NCBI GenBank assembly: GCA_900549415.1
Contig: URNX01000027.1
Span: 1-46,192, forward strand
DNA: 46,192 bases
Origin: an uncultured bacterium
GTDB taxonomy: Bacteria; Verrucomicrobiota; Lentisphaeria; Victivallales; UBA1829
Direction of reading: 5' to 3'
Shown here: positions 8,440-15,416 of the stretch, in pieces
Layout of the letters: every line of letters begins with the position of its first letter
Position numbering within the stretch: the first letter of the stretch is position 1
Program-made: the position numbers and the translations under genes
Notes under the pieces: model-generated
Database searches by the model: none
The model's input: the letters and a program-made list of their open reading frames with translations, nothing else
Told to the model about the DNA's origin: nothing

Positions 8440-8658
8440 TTACTTCTGCCGGAAGACGATTCTGCCTTTGGTCAGGTCGTAGGGAGACATTTCAAGGGTT
8501 ACGGCATCGCCGGGGAGAATGCGGATGAAGTTCAGGCGCATTTTTCCGCTGATGTGTGCGAGAACGGTGTGTCCGTTTTCGAGTTCCACCTTGAACATGG
8601 TGTTGGGAAGCAGTTCCTTTACCACTCCCTCTACTTTGATGACGTCATCTTTAGGCAC
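8440..8658 (-). CDS. infA: Translation initiation factor IF-1
   Basis: A 72-residue single OB-fold protein, the normal length for IF-1, which occupies the ribosomal A site during initiation with IF-2 and IF-3. Family landmarks are VVKELLPNTMFKVELENGH, the GKMRLNFIRILPGD segment and the C-terminal DLTKGRIVFRQK (usually DLTKGRI.YR). It overlaps the 3' end of map by 8 bases (8651-8658), so the two are translationally coupled. It is the last gene of adk-map-infA, and a hairpin follows. Confidence 0.97.
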   Translation of the reverse strand: MPKDDVIKVEGVVKELLPNTMFKVELENGHTVLAHISGKMRLNFIRILPGDAVTLEMSPYDLTKGRIVFRQK

Positions 8659-9415
8659 GGGTCAAAACCTCCGGTTGATCATTTGTTATAAGAACCATGT
8701 GCTCGAAATGAGCCGATTTCTTTCCATCGCGTGTGCGAACCGTCCAGTCGTTGCGCTCGACGTAAACTTTGTATGTGCCGAGGTTGAACATGGGTTCGAT
8801 TGCAAGAACCATTCCTGGCTGAAGACGCGGACCGCGCATGGGGGTGACGTAGTTGGGAACCTCCGGCGGTTCGTGGAGCTTCACGCCGCAGCCGTGTCCG
8901 ACGAAGTCACGGACAATCGCAATGCCGTTTTTCTTGGCGACCTGCTGGATTGCCGCGGAGATGTCGCGGATATGGTTGCCGGGGAGCGCCGCTTTGATGC
9001 CGGCCTCAAGAGCGTCGCGGGTGACGTCCATGAGTTTCTGCTCGTCTGCGGGACAGGGTTCATCGCCTACGTAGACGGTGCGTGCGGTGTCGCCGATGCC
9101 GCCGTTGAAGGCGACGCCGACGTCGACTTTGACGAGGTCGCCCTTGAGGATGAAGCGGTTCGGGTCGCCGATGCCGTGAACGACTTCGTCGTTGACGGAG
9201 ATGCAGATGTTGCCGGGGAATCCTGCGTATCCGAGGAACGCGCATTTTCCGCCCATGGAGGTGATGATTTCACCTGCGATGAGGTCGAGTTCCTTGGTGC
9301 TCATTCCCGGACGGACCGAGTCGGCGATCAGGTCGCGCGCCTTGCCTGTCATGGCGGCGGCGACGCGGATGCGCTCAATCTCATCCGGCGTGTGAATGAT
9401 ATAGTCCCTGCTCAT
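8651..9415 (-). CDS. map: Methionine aminopeptidase, type I
   Basis: A 254-residue type I enzyme that removes the initiator methionine from nascent proteins. All five metal ligands of the pita-bread fold are visible: D98 (VDVG), D109 (GDTART), H174 (GHGCG), E207 (IEPMF) and E238 (FEHM). H80 (VVHGIG) and H181 are the substrate-contacting histidines. It lies 6 bases after adk and overlaps infA, as in the classical secY-adk-map-infA order, but without secY or ribosomal protein genes here. Confidence 0.97.
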   Translation of the reverse strand: MSRDYIIHTPDEIERIRVAAAMTGKARDLIADSVRPGMSTKELDLIAGEIITSMGGKCAFLGYAGFPGNICISVNDEVVHGIGDPNRFILKGDLVKVDVGVAFNGGIGDTARTVYVGDEPCPADEQKLMDVTRDALEAGIKAALPGNHIRDISAAIQQVAKKNGIAIVRDFVGHGCGVKLHEPPEVPNYVTPMRGPRLQPGMVLAIEPMFNLGTYKVYVERNDWTVRTRDGKKSAHFEHMVLITNDQPEVLTRA

Positions 9416-9421
9416 TTTATC

Positions 9422-10075
9422 TTATTCCAGAATCGCGCGGAGAGCGGCGTAGCCCTCGGCTTTCGGAAGCGAGGAGTCAATCTTCGAGAGCAGCGATTTT
9501 TTAGTGTAGTATTCGATCAGCGGGAAGGTCTGTTCCTTGTAGACGGAGAGACGGTTCTTTGCGGTTTCGAGAGAGTCGTCGGAGCGCTGATAGAGCTCGC
9601 CGCCGCAGGAATCGCAGACGCCTTCCTGTTTCGGTTTCGAGAAGATCTTGTTGTAGCTGGCTCCGCATTTGCGGCAGGTGAGGCGGGCGGTGAGACGCTG
9701 GATGAGGAGTTCTTCCGGAGCGTCGAAGAGAATGACGGCGTCGAGTTTCTTGCCGGCTTTGGCAAGCGCGTTTTCGAGGAGTCCCGCCTGATTGATTGTG
9801 CGCGGGAAGCCGTCGAGAAGGAAGCCGTCGGCGCATTCCGCGGAGAGAAGCTTTGCGGCGACCATGTCGGCGACGACTTCATCCGGAACGAGTTTGCCGG
9901 CGTCGATGTAGCTCTTTGCGAGCTTGCCGAGGTCGGAGCCTTTTCCGATTTCGGAACGGAAGATGTCTCCGGTGGAGACGTGTGCGAGTTTTTCATCTCT
10001 CAGAAGGATTTCGGAGAGAGTTCCTTTTCCCGCTCCCGGAGGGCCGAGGAGCACGATGTTTTTTTTCGTGATCAT
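9422..10075 (-). CDS. adk: Adenylate kinase with zinc-binding lid
   Basis: A 217-residue enzyme interconverting ATP + AMP and 2 ADP in the cytoplasm. The P-loop GPPGAGKGT is at 11-19, the AMP-binding STGDIFR at 34-40 and GFPRT at 89-93. The LID domain carries four cysteines (C134, C137, C154, C157), the structural zinc site of the long-lid form. First gene of the adk-map-infA operon, with a promoter about 50 bases upstream on the minus strand. Confidence 0.97.
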   Translation of the reverse strand: MITKKNIVLLGPPGAGKGTLSEILLRDEKLAHVSTGDIFRSEIGKGSDLGKLAKSYIDAGKLVPDEVVADMVAAKLLSAECADGFLLDGFPRTINQAGLLENALAKAGKKLDAVILFDAPEELLIQRLTARLTCRKCGASYNKIFSKPKQEGVCDSCGGELYQRSDDSLETAKNRLSVYKEQTFPLIEYYTKKSLLSKIDSSLPKAEGYAALRAILE

Positions 10076-10125
10076 TTTTTTCCTCTTCTTTTCAGTAAGT
10101 TTGAAAAAACTTTTTATAATCAGAT

Positions 10126-10154
10126 AATTTACAACCGTTTTGCCGTTCTGTCAA
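10126..10154 (-). promoter_or_regulatory. Promoter of adk-map-infA
   Basis: Read on the minus strand: TTGACA (10154-10149), 17-bp spacer, TAAATT (10131-10126). It lies directly downstream of the terminator of the SGNH hydrolase gene. Confidence 0.75.
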
Positions 10155-10164
10155 GGAAATATAC

Positions 10165-10204
10165 TAAAAAAAGAGGGGCGGACCGGAAAAAACGGTTCGC
10201 CCCG
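10165..10204 (-). terminator. Intrinsic terminator of the SGNH hydrolase gene
   Basis: On the minus strand GGGGCG-AACCG and CGG-TCCGCCCC pair around a run of six T, followed by TCTTTTTTT (10174-10166). It is a good rho-independent terminator separating this gene from adk. Confidence 0.8.
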
Positions 10205-10210
10205 TGTTCT

Positions 10211-10942
10211 TCAGCGGTCAAGTCCCGCCCAGGCGTCAAGCCAGACCCGGGTCAGCAGCTGGTGTCCTGCATACGTCGGGTGAATGCCGTCCCACGTCCA
10301 GTATTCCAAAGGCGCTTTATGCAGCGCGTCCGCGAAGGCTGCGGGAAAATCGAGCATGACCGCGCCGAATTCTTTTCCGATTTTCCGGGCAATCTCCTGC
10401 CGTTCCGGCAGTTCGGCTTCTTTCTGTTCTGCGCGGAATTGCGAGATTTGGCGGAAGTTCATCGTAAACGCCTTCTCCGTGTCGTCCGTGTTCCAGTGCA
10501 CTTCCGGATTGTAGCCGTCGATGCGGTAGAAGAACGGGATGCCGAGCAGAATTTTCAACTCTGGATTCTGCGCCCGCGAGCGGGAGAGCATGGTGCGCAG
10601 ATTGTGCTCATACGCGGCGGGCGAGGTCGCTTCTCTTGTTTCTGCGGACTGTCCGTCGGCAAAATGACAGAGCTGGTCGTTTACGCCGACGAGAAGCGAA
10701 AGCACGCCGGGATGCAGAGCAAGCGCGTCGTTTTCCCAGCGCGCGAGCACCATGGCGGAGGTGTCCCCGCCGACTCCGCGGTTCAGAAATGACGGCTGCT
10801 GTTCCGCATGTTTCTCCGCGAGAAACGATGCAACGCTGAATGCGTAGCCGTGTCCCATGCAGTGATTGGGATCGCCGTTGCGTCCGCGCATTCCATCCGT
10901 GATGGAATCGCCCTGAAACAGAAAAATGGTATGTTTTTTCAT
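10211..10942 (-). CDS. SGNH/GDSL-family hydrolase
   Basis: A 243-residue serine hydrolase of the SGNH fold, usually esterases that deacetylate sugars or lipids. Block I is GDSITD (S13), block II GVGGD (G58), block III GVND (N88) and block V DGIHP (D218, H221), so the catalytic set is complete. There is no signal peptide, so it should be cytoplasmic. ATG at 10942 is preferred over an upstream one at 10969 because AAAGGG lies a few bases upstream. It has its own promoter and terminator and is therefore monocistronic. A carbohydrate acetylesterase role would fit the neighbourhood but is not shown. Confidence 0.88.
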   Translation of the reverse strand: MKKHTIFLFQGDSITDGMRGRNGDPNHCMGHGYAFSVASFLAEKHAEQQPSFLNRGVGGDTSAMVLARWENDALALHPGVLSLLVGVNDQLCHFADGQSAETREATSPAAYEHNLRTMLSRSRAQNPELKILLGIPFFYRIDGYNPEVHWNTDDTEKAFTMNFRQISQFRAEQKEAELPERQEIARKIGKEFGAVMLDFPAAFADALHKAPLEYWTWDGIHPTYAGHQLLTRVWLDAWAGLDR

Positions 10943-10987
10943 TGTAGCCCTTTTTTTCAGCAAGTTCATATTTGCTTCAATTCCGGT

Positions 10988-11016
10988 AAATTACCTTGCT
11001 TTCCCCGTTTTGTCAA
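10988..11016 (-). promoter_or_regulatory. Promoter of the SGNH hydrolase gene
   Basis: Minus strand: TTGACA (11016-11011), 17-bp spacer, TAATTT (10993-10988). Confidence 0.7.
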
Positions 11017-11095
11017 GCGGCGGAAACATGTACGGCTATCACCGGAGCTTTTAACTTTGCAGCGCATATCTCCGCGTGAAAATCCGGAATGCCGG

Positions 11096-11124
11096 TTGAA
11101 AATGCGGGCGGGGCGGAGTATATT
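11096..11124 (+). promoter_or_regulatory. Promoter of nadA
   Basis: TTGAAA (11096-11101), 17-bp spacer, TATATT (11119-11124, followed by A). The TATATTA -10 recurs before pflB, the GH39 gene and arnC in this window. Confidence 0.65.
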
Positions 11125-11155
11125 ACAGATCACAATCAACCGGGAGGAACCTGAT

Positions 11156-12064
11156 ATGAACGCGGAACAGCTTCAGCAGCAAATTCGTGAATGGAAAGAA
11201 AAGCGCAATGCCGTGATTCTGGCGCACAACTACGTCGAAGGAGAAGTGCAGGACGTTGCAGACTTCGTCGGCGATTCTCTGGAACTCAGCATCAAGGCGC
11301 GCGACTCGAAAGCGCCAGTCATTGTCTTCTGCGGCGTTTCCTTCATGGCTGAAACGGCGAAAATTCTCTCTCCCGGAGCAACAGTTCTCCACCCCGTCCG
11401 CGGCGCAGGATGCCCGATGGCGGACATGGCGGACGGCAAAGCCGTTGCCGAATACCGCAAGGCTCATCCCGACACCGTTCTGGTCGCGTATGTGAACACG
11501 ACTGCCGCGGCAAAGGCGGAAGTTGACATCTGCTGCACCTCCGCAAATGCGGAAAAAATCGTGAAGTCGATTGATCCTGCCCGCGAGATCATGTTCCTTC
11601 CGGATCAGAACCTCGGCGCAAACGTTGCCCGCACCCTCGGACGCAAGATGGAACTCTGGCCGGGCTTCTGCCCCACACACAACAAGATTCTCCCCGAAAT
11701 CATCGAAGAAAACCGGAAGAAATATCCGGACGCCGTTTTGATGGTTCACCCCGAATGCCGTCCCGCAGTGGTTGATCTCGCCGATTATGCGCTGAGCACC
11801 GGCGGAATGCTGCGCAAAGTGCGTGAACTCGACGCCAAGCAGTTCCTGGTCGGAACCGAACACGGCATCATCCACCGCATGAAAAAGGAGAACCCCGGCA
11901 AGGAATTCATCCCGCTCGCCCCGGTTGTCCACTGCCCGAATATGAAGAAGATTACGCTCGAAAGCATTCTTGAGGCTCTGGAGACGATGGAGCCGCGCGT
12001 GGAATTGCCGGAAGAGCTCATGGAGCGCGCGCGCCGTCCGATTGAACGGATGCTTGCTCTCTGA
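11156..12064 (+). CDS. nadA: Quinolinate synthase
   Basis: A 302-residue [4Fe-4S] enzyme that condenses iminoaspartate with dihydroxyacetone phosphate to quinolinate in de novo NAD synthesis. The three cluster cysteines have the expected spacing: C86 (AGCPMADM), C172 (GFCPTH) and C260 (VHCPNM). HNY at 24-27 and the HPEC segment at 198-201 are substrate-side motifs. GGGAGGA lies at 11142-11148, which fixes the start at 11156 and dismisses a longer in-frame extension. It is monocistronic here; nadB and nadC are not in the window. Confidence 0.96.
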   Translation: MNAEQLQQQIREWKEKRNAVILAHNYVEGEVQDVADFVGDSLELSIKARDSKAPVIVFCGVSFMAETAKILSPGATVLHPVRGAGCPMADMADGKAVAEYRKAHPDTVLVAYVNTTAAAKAEVDICCTSANAEKIVKSIDPAREIMFLPDQNLGANVARTLGRKMELWPGFCPTHNKILPEIIEENRKKYPDAVLMVHPECRPAVVDLADYALSTGGMLRKVRELDAKQFLVGTEHGIIHRMKKENPGKEFIPLAPVVHCPNMKKITLESILEALETMEPRVELPEELMERARRPIERMLAL

Positions 12065-12130
12065 CAGGATTTTTCAAAAAAGAAACAGCGTTTTGCAGAA
12101 CTGTTGAAAAATCCTGCAAAACGCTGTTTT
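12065..12130. terminator. Overlapping hairpins between nadA and GH130, bidirectional terminator
   Basis: Stem A pairs 12065-12077 (CAGGATTTTTCAA) with 12104-12116, a perfect 13 bp. Stem B pairs 12083-12098 (AAACAGCGTTTTGCAG) with 12114-12129, a perfect 16 bp. The right arms share 12114-12116, so the two stems are mutually exclusive over those bases. On the minus strand stem B is followed by TCTTTTTTG, a good terminator for the GH130 gene; on + it is followed by TTCTGTTTC. Confidence 0.75.
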
Positions 12131-12147
12131 CTGTTTCACTGATTCAA

Positions 12148-13062
12148 TCAGTATTTGCAGGAGTCGAGAAGCTCCTGAACAGTGGTTTCGGCGAGACATT
12201 CGAAGTTGTCCGATGCGCCGTAGTAGACCTTCAGGGAGCCGTCCGGTTCCGGAATCGCGCCGCAGGGGAAAACGACGTTCGGGGCGAATCCGTTCGTTTC
12301 ATACGGAGCTTCCGGACACATCAGCATCCGTGAGCGCGCAATCATCTTTGCCGGGTTCTTGAGGTCGAGCAGGATTGCTCCGATGGTGTAGTGCTGTCCT
12401 GCGCAGTTTCCGTCAACCGCATGGGTAATGACCAGCCAGCCGCGATCCGTGCGGATCGGCGGACAGCCCGCGCCGATCTTGAGGCTGTCCCACCGTCCGC
12501 TCCCGCGGTCGGCGACAACCTTGCAATCTCCCCAGAACCGCAGATCGGGCGAGCGGGAAATCCAGATGTTTCCGCCGCCGCCCCCCTCCGGACGATGCAG
12601 CATGACATAGAGACCGTCGATTTTCTCCGGGAAGAGCACTGCGTTCCGGTTCAGCACATGGAGCGGGAACCCGATATGACGGATCGTTTTGAAATCCTCC
12701 GTAACGCCGAGTCCTATGCGGCTTCCGTACTTGAACGTATACGCCGCATAGGTGACGTAGAATTTTCCTTCCACGACATTGATGCGCGGATCGAAGAACG
12801 AATCCTTCGCGTACTTAAGATACTCGTCCATGTCGTCCGCAACGATTTTCACCGGCTCCGGATCGGGCGTGAAACGATAGCCGTCGCGGCTTCGCGCGCA
12901 CCAGATCCGCTGGTAACGGGCGGAGTCCTCGGTCCGGACGAGTGCAATGTACTCTCCGTTGATTTTGACTGCGCCGCCGTTGTAGACGGCGAAGCAGTCG
13001 CCGGGCATATCCTCCGGCGATAAAACCGGATTCCCCGCATAGCGTTTAAAAATGCTTTTCAT
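12148..13062 (-). CDS. GH130-family glycoside phosphorylase/hydrolase
   Basis: A 304-residue five-bladed beta-propeller enzyme of GH130, a family that includes beta-1,4-mannosyl phosphorylases and beta-1,2-mannosidases. Landmarks are the N-terminal YAGNPVLSP, YNGGAV, FFDPRI (D91, in the position of the usual catalytic Asp), LKIGAGCPPI and the C-terminal NVVFPCGAI. No signal peptide is present, so it would act on imported mannosides; whether it is a phosphorylase or hydrolase cannot be read with confidence. AAAGGA precedes the start. It lies 31 bases downstream of the LacI-type regulator in one operon. Confidence 0.88.
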   Translation of the reverse strand: MKSIFKRYAGNPVLSPEDMPGDCFAVYNGGAVKINGEYIALVRTEDSARYQRIWCARSRDGYRFTPDPEPVKIVADDMDEYLKYAKDSFFDPRINVVEGKFYVTYAAYTFKYGSRIGLGVTEDFKTIRHIGFPLHVLNRNAVLFPEKIDGLYVMLHRPEGGGGGNIWISRSPDLRFWGDCKVVADRGSGRWDSLKIGAGCPPIRTDRGWLVITHAVDGNCAGQHYTIGAILLDLKNPAKMIARSRMLMCPEAPYETNGFAPNVVFPCGAIPEPDGSLKVYYGASDNFECLAETTVQELLDSCKY

Positions 13063-13093
13063 GTACAGTCCTTTCGGTTTCAGGTTTCTTTTT

Positions 13094-14071
13094 TCATGGA
13101 GTTGGGTTGAGGCGTTTCACACTTCCGTGTGTTTCTAGTTTCATGTCGAGAAGCAGATGAACGTGCGCGCCGTTTTTGATGACCGGACGGTTCATGATGA
13201 AGAATTCCGCCCAGGAAACGATCTGTTCCGGGTTGAAAACGATGCTGTCGCATGGCGGCTCCGTGCAGTCGGGCTTGTCGAATCCGAGGAGGCTGATGTC
13301 TTCCGGAATGCGGAGTCCGGACGCGGAGCAGGCTGCTGCGGTTTTTTTCGCGAAGTAAAGTCCGGTTGCGAAGACCGCGCTCGGACGCCGTTTGTGCTTG
13401 AGTTTCTGCGGCAGAGAATTCCGTGTCCGCCTGAGCGGAACTTCCCAGCGTTCGATTCTGCAATTTGGAGCAAGGAACATCATTTCCGCGAGAAAGCCCT
13501 TGGCCCGGTTGCTGAATGAATGCTGCAGGCCGTCCTCCGGCGCGGGAACGGTGACTGCGAGATGTGTGCGGTGTCCGCATTCATAAAGCCGCCGGGCGGC
13601 GAGCTGCCCGCCCTGAAAATCATCCGTGGCTATCGCAATGTCGCCTGCGGCGTCGTCGAGCAGATTCAGAATGAGGAGATCGGGATTGACCTCTTTCGCG
13701 CGGTCGTAAATATCGCGGTCCGCCATCGGAGCGAAGACCACGATGTGCGCGTCGCGGCAGGCCAGCAGGAACTTCGTGCGGCCGGTTCCGTGTGAAGTTT
13801 CAATCCAGCGGAAAGGATTTCCTGCAAGACGGTTCCGGAGCAGATTCAGCAAATCGCGCATGTAAGAGGAGGCGGCGTTCTCGTCAAAATCAAGCAGAAC
13901 GGTCTGCGGTTTGACTCGTGCATCGCGGTAGCAGCCGTGGCGGTTCAGCGCATCAATGACGCGGACGCGGGTGGCGTCGCTGACGCACTGGGCGTTGTTG
14001 ATGACGCGGTAGACCGTGGTGTGGCTGATGTTCAGCTCCCGGGCGATTTCTCTGAAATTGATGCGGTTCAT
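13094..14071 (-). CDS. LacI-family transcriptional regulator
   Basis: A 325-residue repressor with an N-terminal helix-turn-helix (FREIARELNISHTTVYRVIN, residues 6-25), the hinge region and a periplasmic-binding-protein-like sugar domain (for example IAIATDDFQGGQLAARRLYECGHR and the C-terminal LLGFDKPD). It is transcribed with the downstream GH130 gene and most likely controls it and itself in response to a mannoside-type ligand; that ligand is inference. Start: AAAGG is 8 bases upstream of ATG 14071. Confidence 0.9.
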   Translation of the reverse strand: MNRINFREIARELNISHTTVYRVINNAQCVSDATRVRVIDALNRHGCYRDARVKPQTVLLDFDENAASSYMRDLLNLLRNRLAGNPFRWIETSHGTGRTKFLLACRDAHIVVFAPMADRDIYDRAKEVNPDLLILNLLDDAAGDIAIATDDFQGGQLAARRLYECGHRTHLAVTVPAPEDGLQHSFSNRAKGFLAEMMFLAPNCRIERWEVPLRRTRNSLPQKLKHKRRPSAVFATGLYFAKKTAAACSASGLRIPEDISLLGFDKPDCTEPPCDSIVFNPEQIVSWAEFFIMNRPVIKNGAHVHLLLDMKLETHGSVKRLNPTP

Positions 14072-14092
14072 ATTGTGCCTTTCTTTCTCTGT

Positions 14093-14121
14093 ACATTACT
14101 CCGTTTACCGGAAAATGTCAA
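14093..14121 (-). promoter_or_regulatory. Promoter of the LacI regulator-GH130 operon
   Basis: Minus strand: TTGACA (14121-14116), 17-bp spacer, TAATGT (14098-14093). No clear palindromic operator is seen inside it. Confidence 0.7.
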
Positions 14122-14138
14122 TGGAAAGAAAGGTTTTT

Positions 14139-14179
14139 GCATCCGGAAACGATGTTACGCTTTTAACATTTCCGGATGC
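14139..14179 (-). terminator. Inverted repeat after the DUF362 gene
   Basis: GCATCCGGAAA (14139-14149) pairs perfectly with TTTCCGGATGC (14169-14179), with a further ATGTT/AACAT inside. It lies 6 bases beyond the stop codon, but no U-tract follows on the minus strand, so it is a terminator-like or mRNA-end hairpin. Confidence 0.5.
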
Positions 14180-14184
14180 CTCGT

Positions 14185-15336
14185 TCAGTGTTTTCCGAAC
14201 AGTGCGCGTATGCCGTCCTCCACGCGGGCGGCGGCGCGCATGGCGAGCGTTTTGTGCGGAGTGATCGCCCCTTTCGGACAGTGTTCCTGACAGCAGTAGC
14301 AGCGGATGCAGTTCGGCAGATCGAACACCGGTTTGCCGTCTTTCAGCTTCAGCGACTGCGGCGGACACATCTTCGCGCAGAGTCCGCATCCGATGCAGCG
14401 CGAGGGATCCAGCCGCGGTTTGGAAACCGCGAAATCGCGCAGAAGTCCTTTGAGGAACGGCGGAAGAAACACTCCCCATTCGGTCAGAACGCCCGGCGGG
14501 TCCGGACGCTTCAGCGGGTTGACGGGCGGCACGTCTCCGCGGTTTTCGTACGAGAAATCCAGCTTGCGTTCTTTCGCATTGCGCAGAAGGAGCAGATTCG
14601 GAACGCCGAATATCGCGGCGGCGGAGGCGTCGAGCGCGAGGGAATCGGATGAACCGGCAAGGAATCCGCGGTGAACCGGCGTTCCGCTGCCGGGTCCGTT
14701 GCCCTCCATGCAGGTCACCGCATCCAGTATGTTGAAGCGGGGGCGGACGGATAGGTGGATGTCGAGCAGCATGTCCGCGAATTTCGCGAAGTCGCGTCCG
14801 ACGGCGAGATGCCAGCTCATGCGGTCGCATCCCTTGACCAGTCCGAAAAGATTTTTGACGCAGAGCGTGAGAATCATCATGGCGTGCGTTTTCGCCTTCG
14901 CGATGTCTGCGACGGCGTCGTATTCGAGAAACTCCGCGGCGAGTTCGATGTTGTGGAATTTGACTTCCGGGGGCAGGGGGAGGCGCTTGTAATCGGAAAA
15001 GTTGGCGACATGGACGCCGAGCTTTTTCAGCTCCTCGTCGATTCCCATTGCGCGGATGATTGCGGGAGCGGTCTGGACCGCCGGGTTTTCGAGCAGGGCG
15101 ACTTCCTTTGCGCCGGCGTCGAGGAAGAACCGCGCGGTTTCGACGATAAGTTTCGGATGCACGCACGCAATATCGTCCGCGCGCCGCCATGCGAGCAGAT
15201 TCGGTTTCAGCATGATGCGTTTGCCCGAGACCCCGCCGAAAGCGTCGATCTGCCCCGGGAGAATGCCGCCGAGCGCGGATTGCAGATGTTCCGGCGTGTA
15301 GTCCGGACAGTTTGCGTAGTAAACCGGAGTTGGCAT
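14185..15336 (-). CDS. DUF362 protein with two C-terminal [4Fe-4S] clusters
   Basis: A 383-residue protein: the first ~290 residues are the DUF362 domain (VSGKRIMLKPNLL, then FNILDAVTCMEGNGPGSG), the rest a bacterial-ferredoxin pair of clusters (CIGCGLCAKMC...CP and CIRCYCCQEHCP). Proteins of this type are probable iron-sulfur electron-transfer proteins of anaerobes; the partner is unknown. The start at 15336 has GAGG about 8 bases upstream and begins with MPTPVYYANCPDYTPEH. The open frame continues upstream, but that part overlaps secDF antisense-free coding and is rejected. It begins only 22 bases after the secDF terminator T-run, so it needs a cryptic promoter or read-through. Confidence 0.85.
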   Translation of the reverse strand: MPTPVYYANCPDYTPEHLQSALGGILPGQIDAFGGVSGKRIMLKPNLLAWRRADDIACVHPKLIVETARFFLDAGAKEVALLENPAVQTAPAIIRAMGIDEELKKLGVHVANFSDYKRLPLPPEVKFHNIELAAEFLEYDAVADIAKAKTHAMMILTLCVKNLFGLVKGCDRMSWHLAVGRDFAKFADMLLDIHLSVRPRFNILDAVTCMEGNGPGSGTPVHRGFLAGSSDSLALDASAAAIFGVPNLLLLRNAKERKLDFSYENRGDVPPVNPLKRPDPPGVLTEWGVFLPPFLKGLLRDFAVSKPRLDPSRCIGCGLCAKMCPPQSLKLKDGKPVFDLPNCIRCYCCQEHCPKGAITPHKTLAMRAAARVEDGIRALFGKH

Positions 15337-15358
15337 GGAAAACCTCAGAAGTGTGGTA

Positions 15359-15395
15359 TGAAAAAGGACGGGCCGCGTTTTGCGCGGACCCGTCC
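15359..15395 (-). terminator. Intrinsic terminator of yajC-secDF
   Basis: On the minus strand GGACGGGTCCGCG pairs with CGCGGCCCGTCC around CAAAA, followed by TTTTT (15365-15361). Strong rho-independent terminator. Confidence 0.88.
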
Positions 15396-15416
15396 CTGAT
15401 TGCCGAATGGAAGGAC

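Noticed and set aside
10808..11155. Upstream extension of nadA.
   Set aside because: It overlaps the SGNH gene and both promoters. The normal family length and GGGAGGA support 11156.
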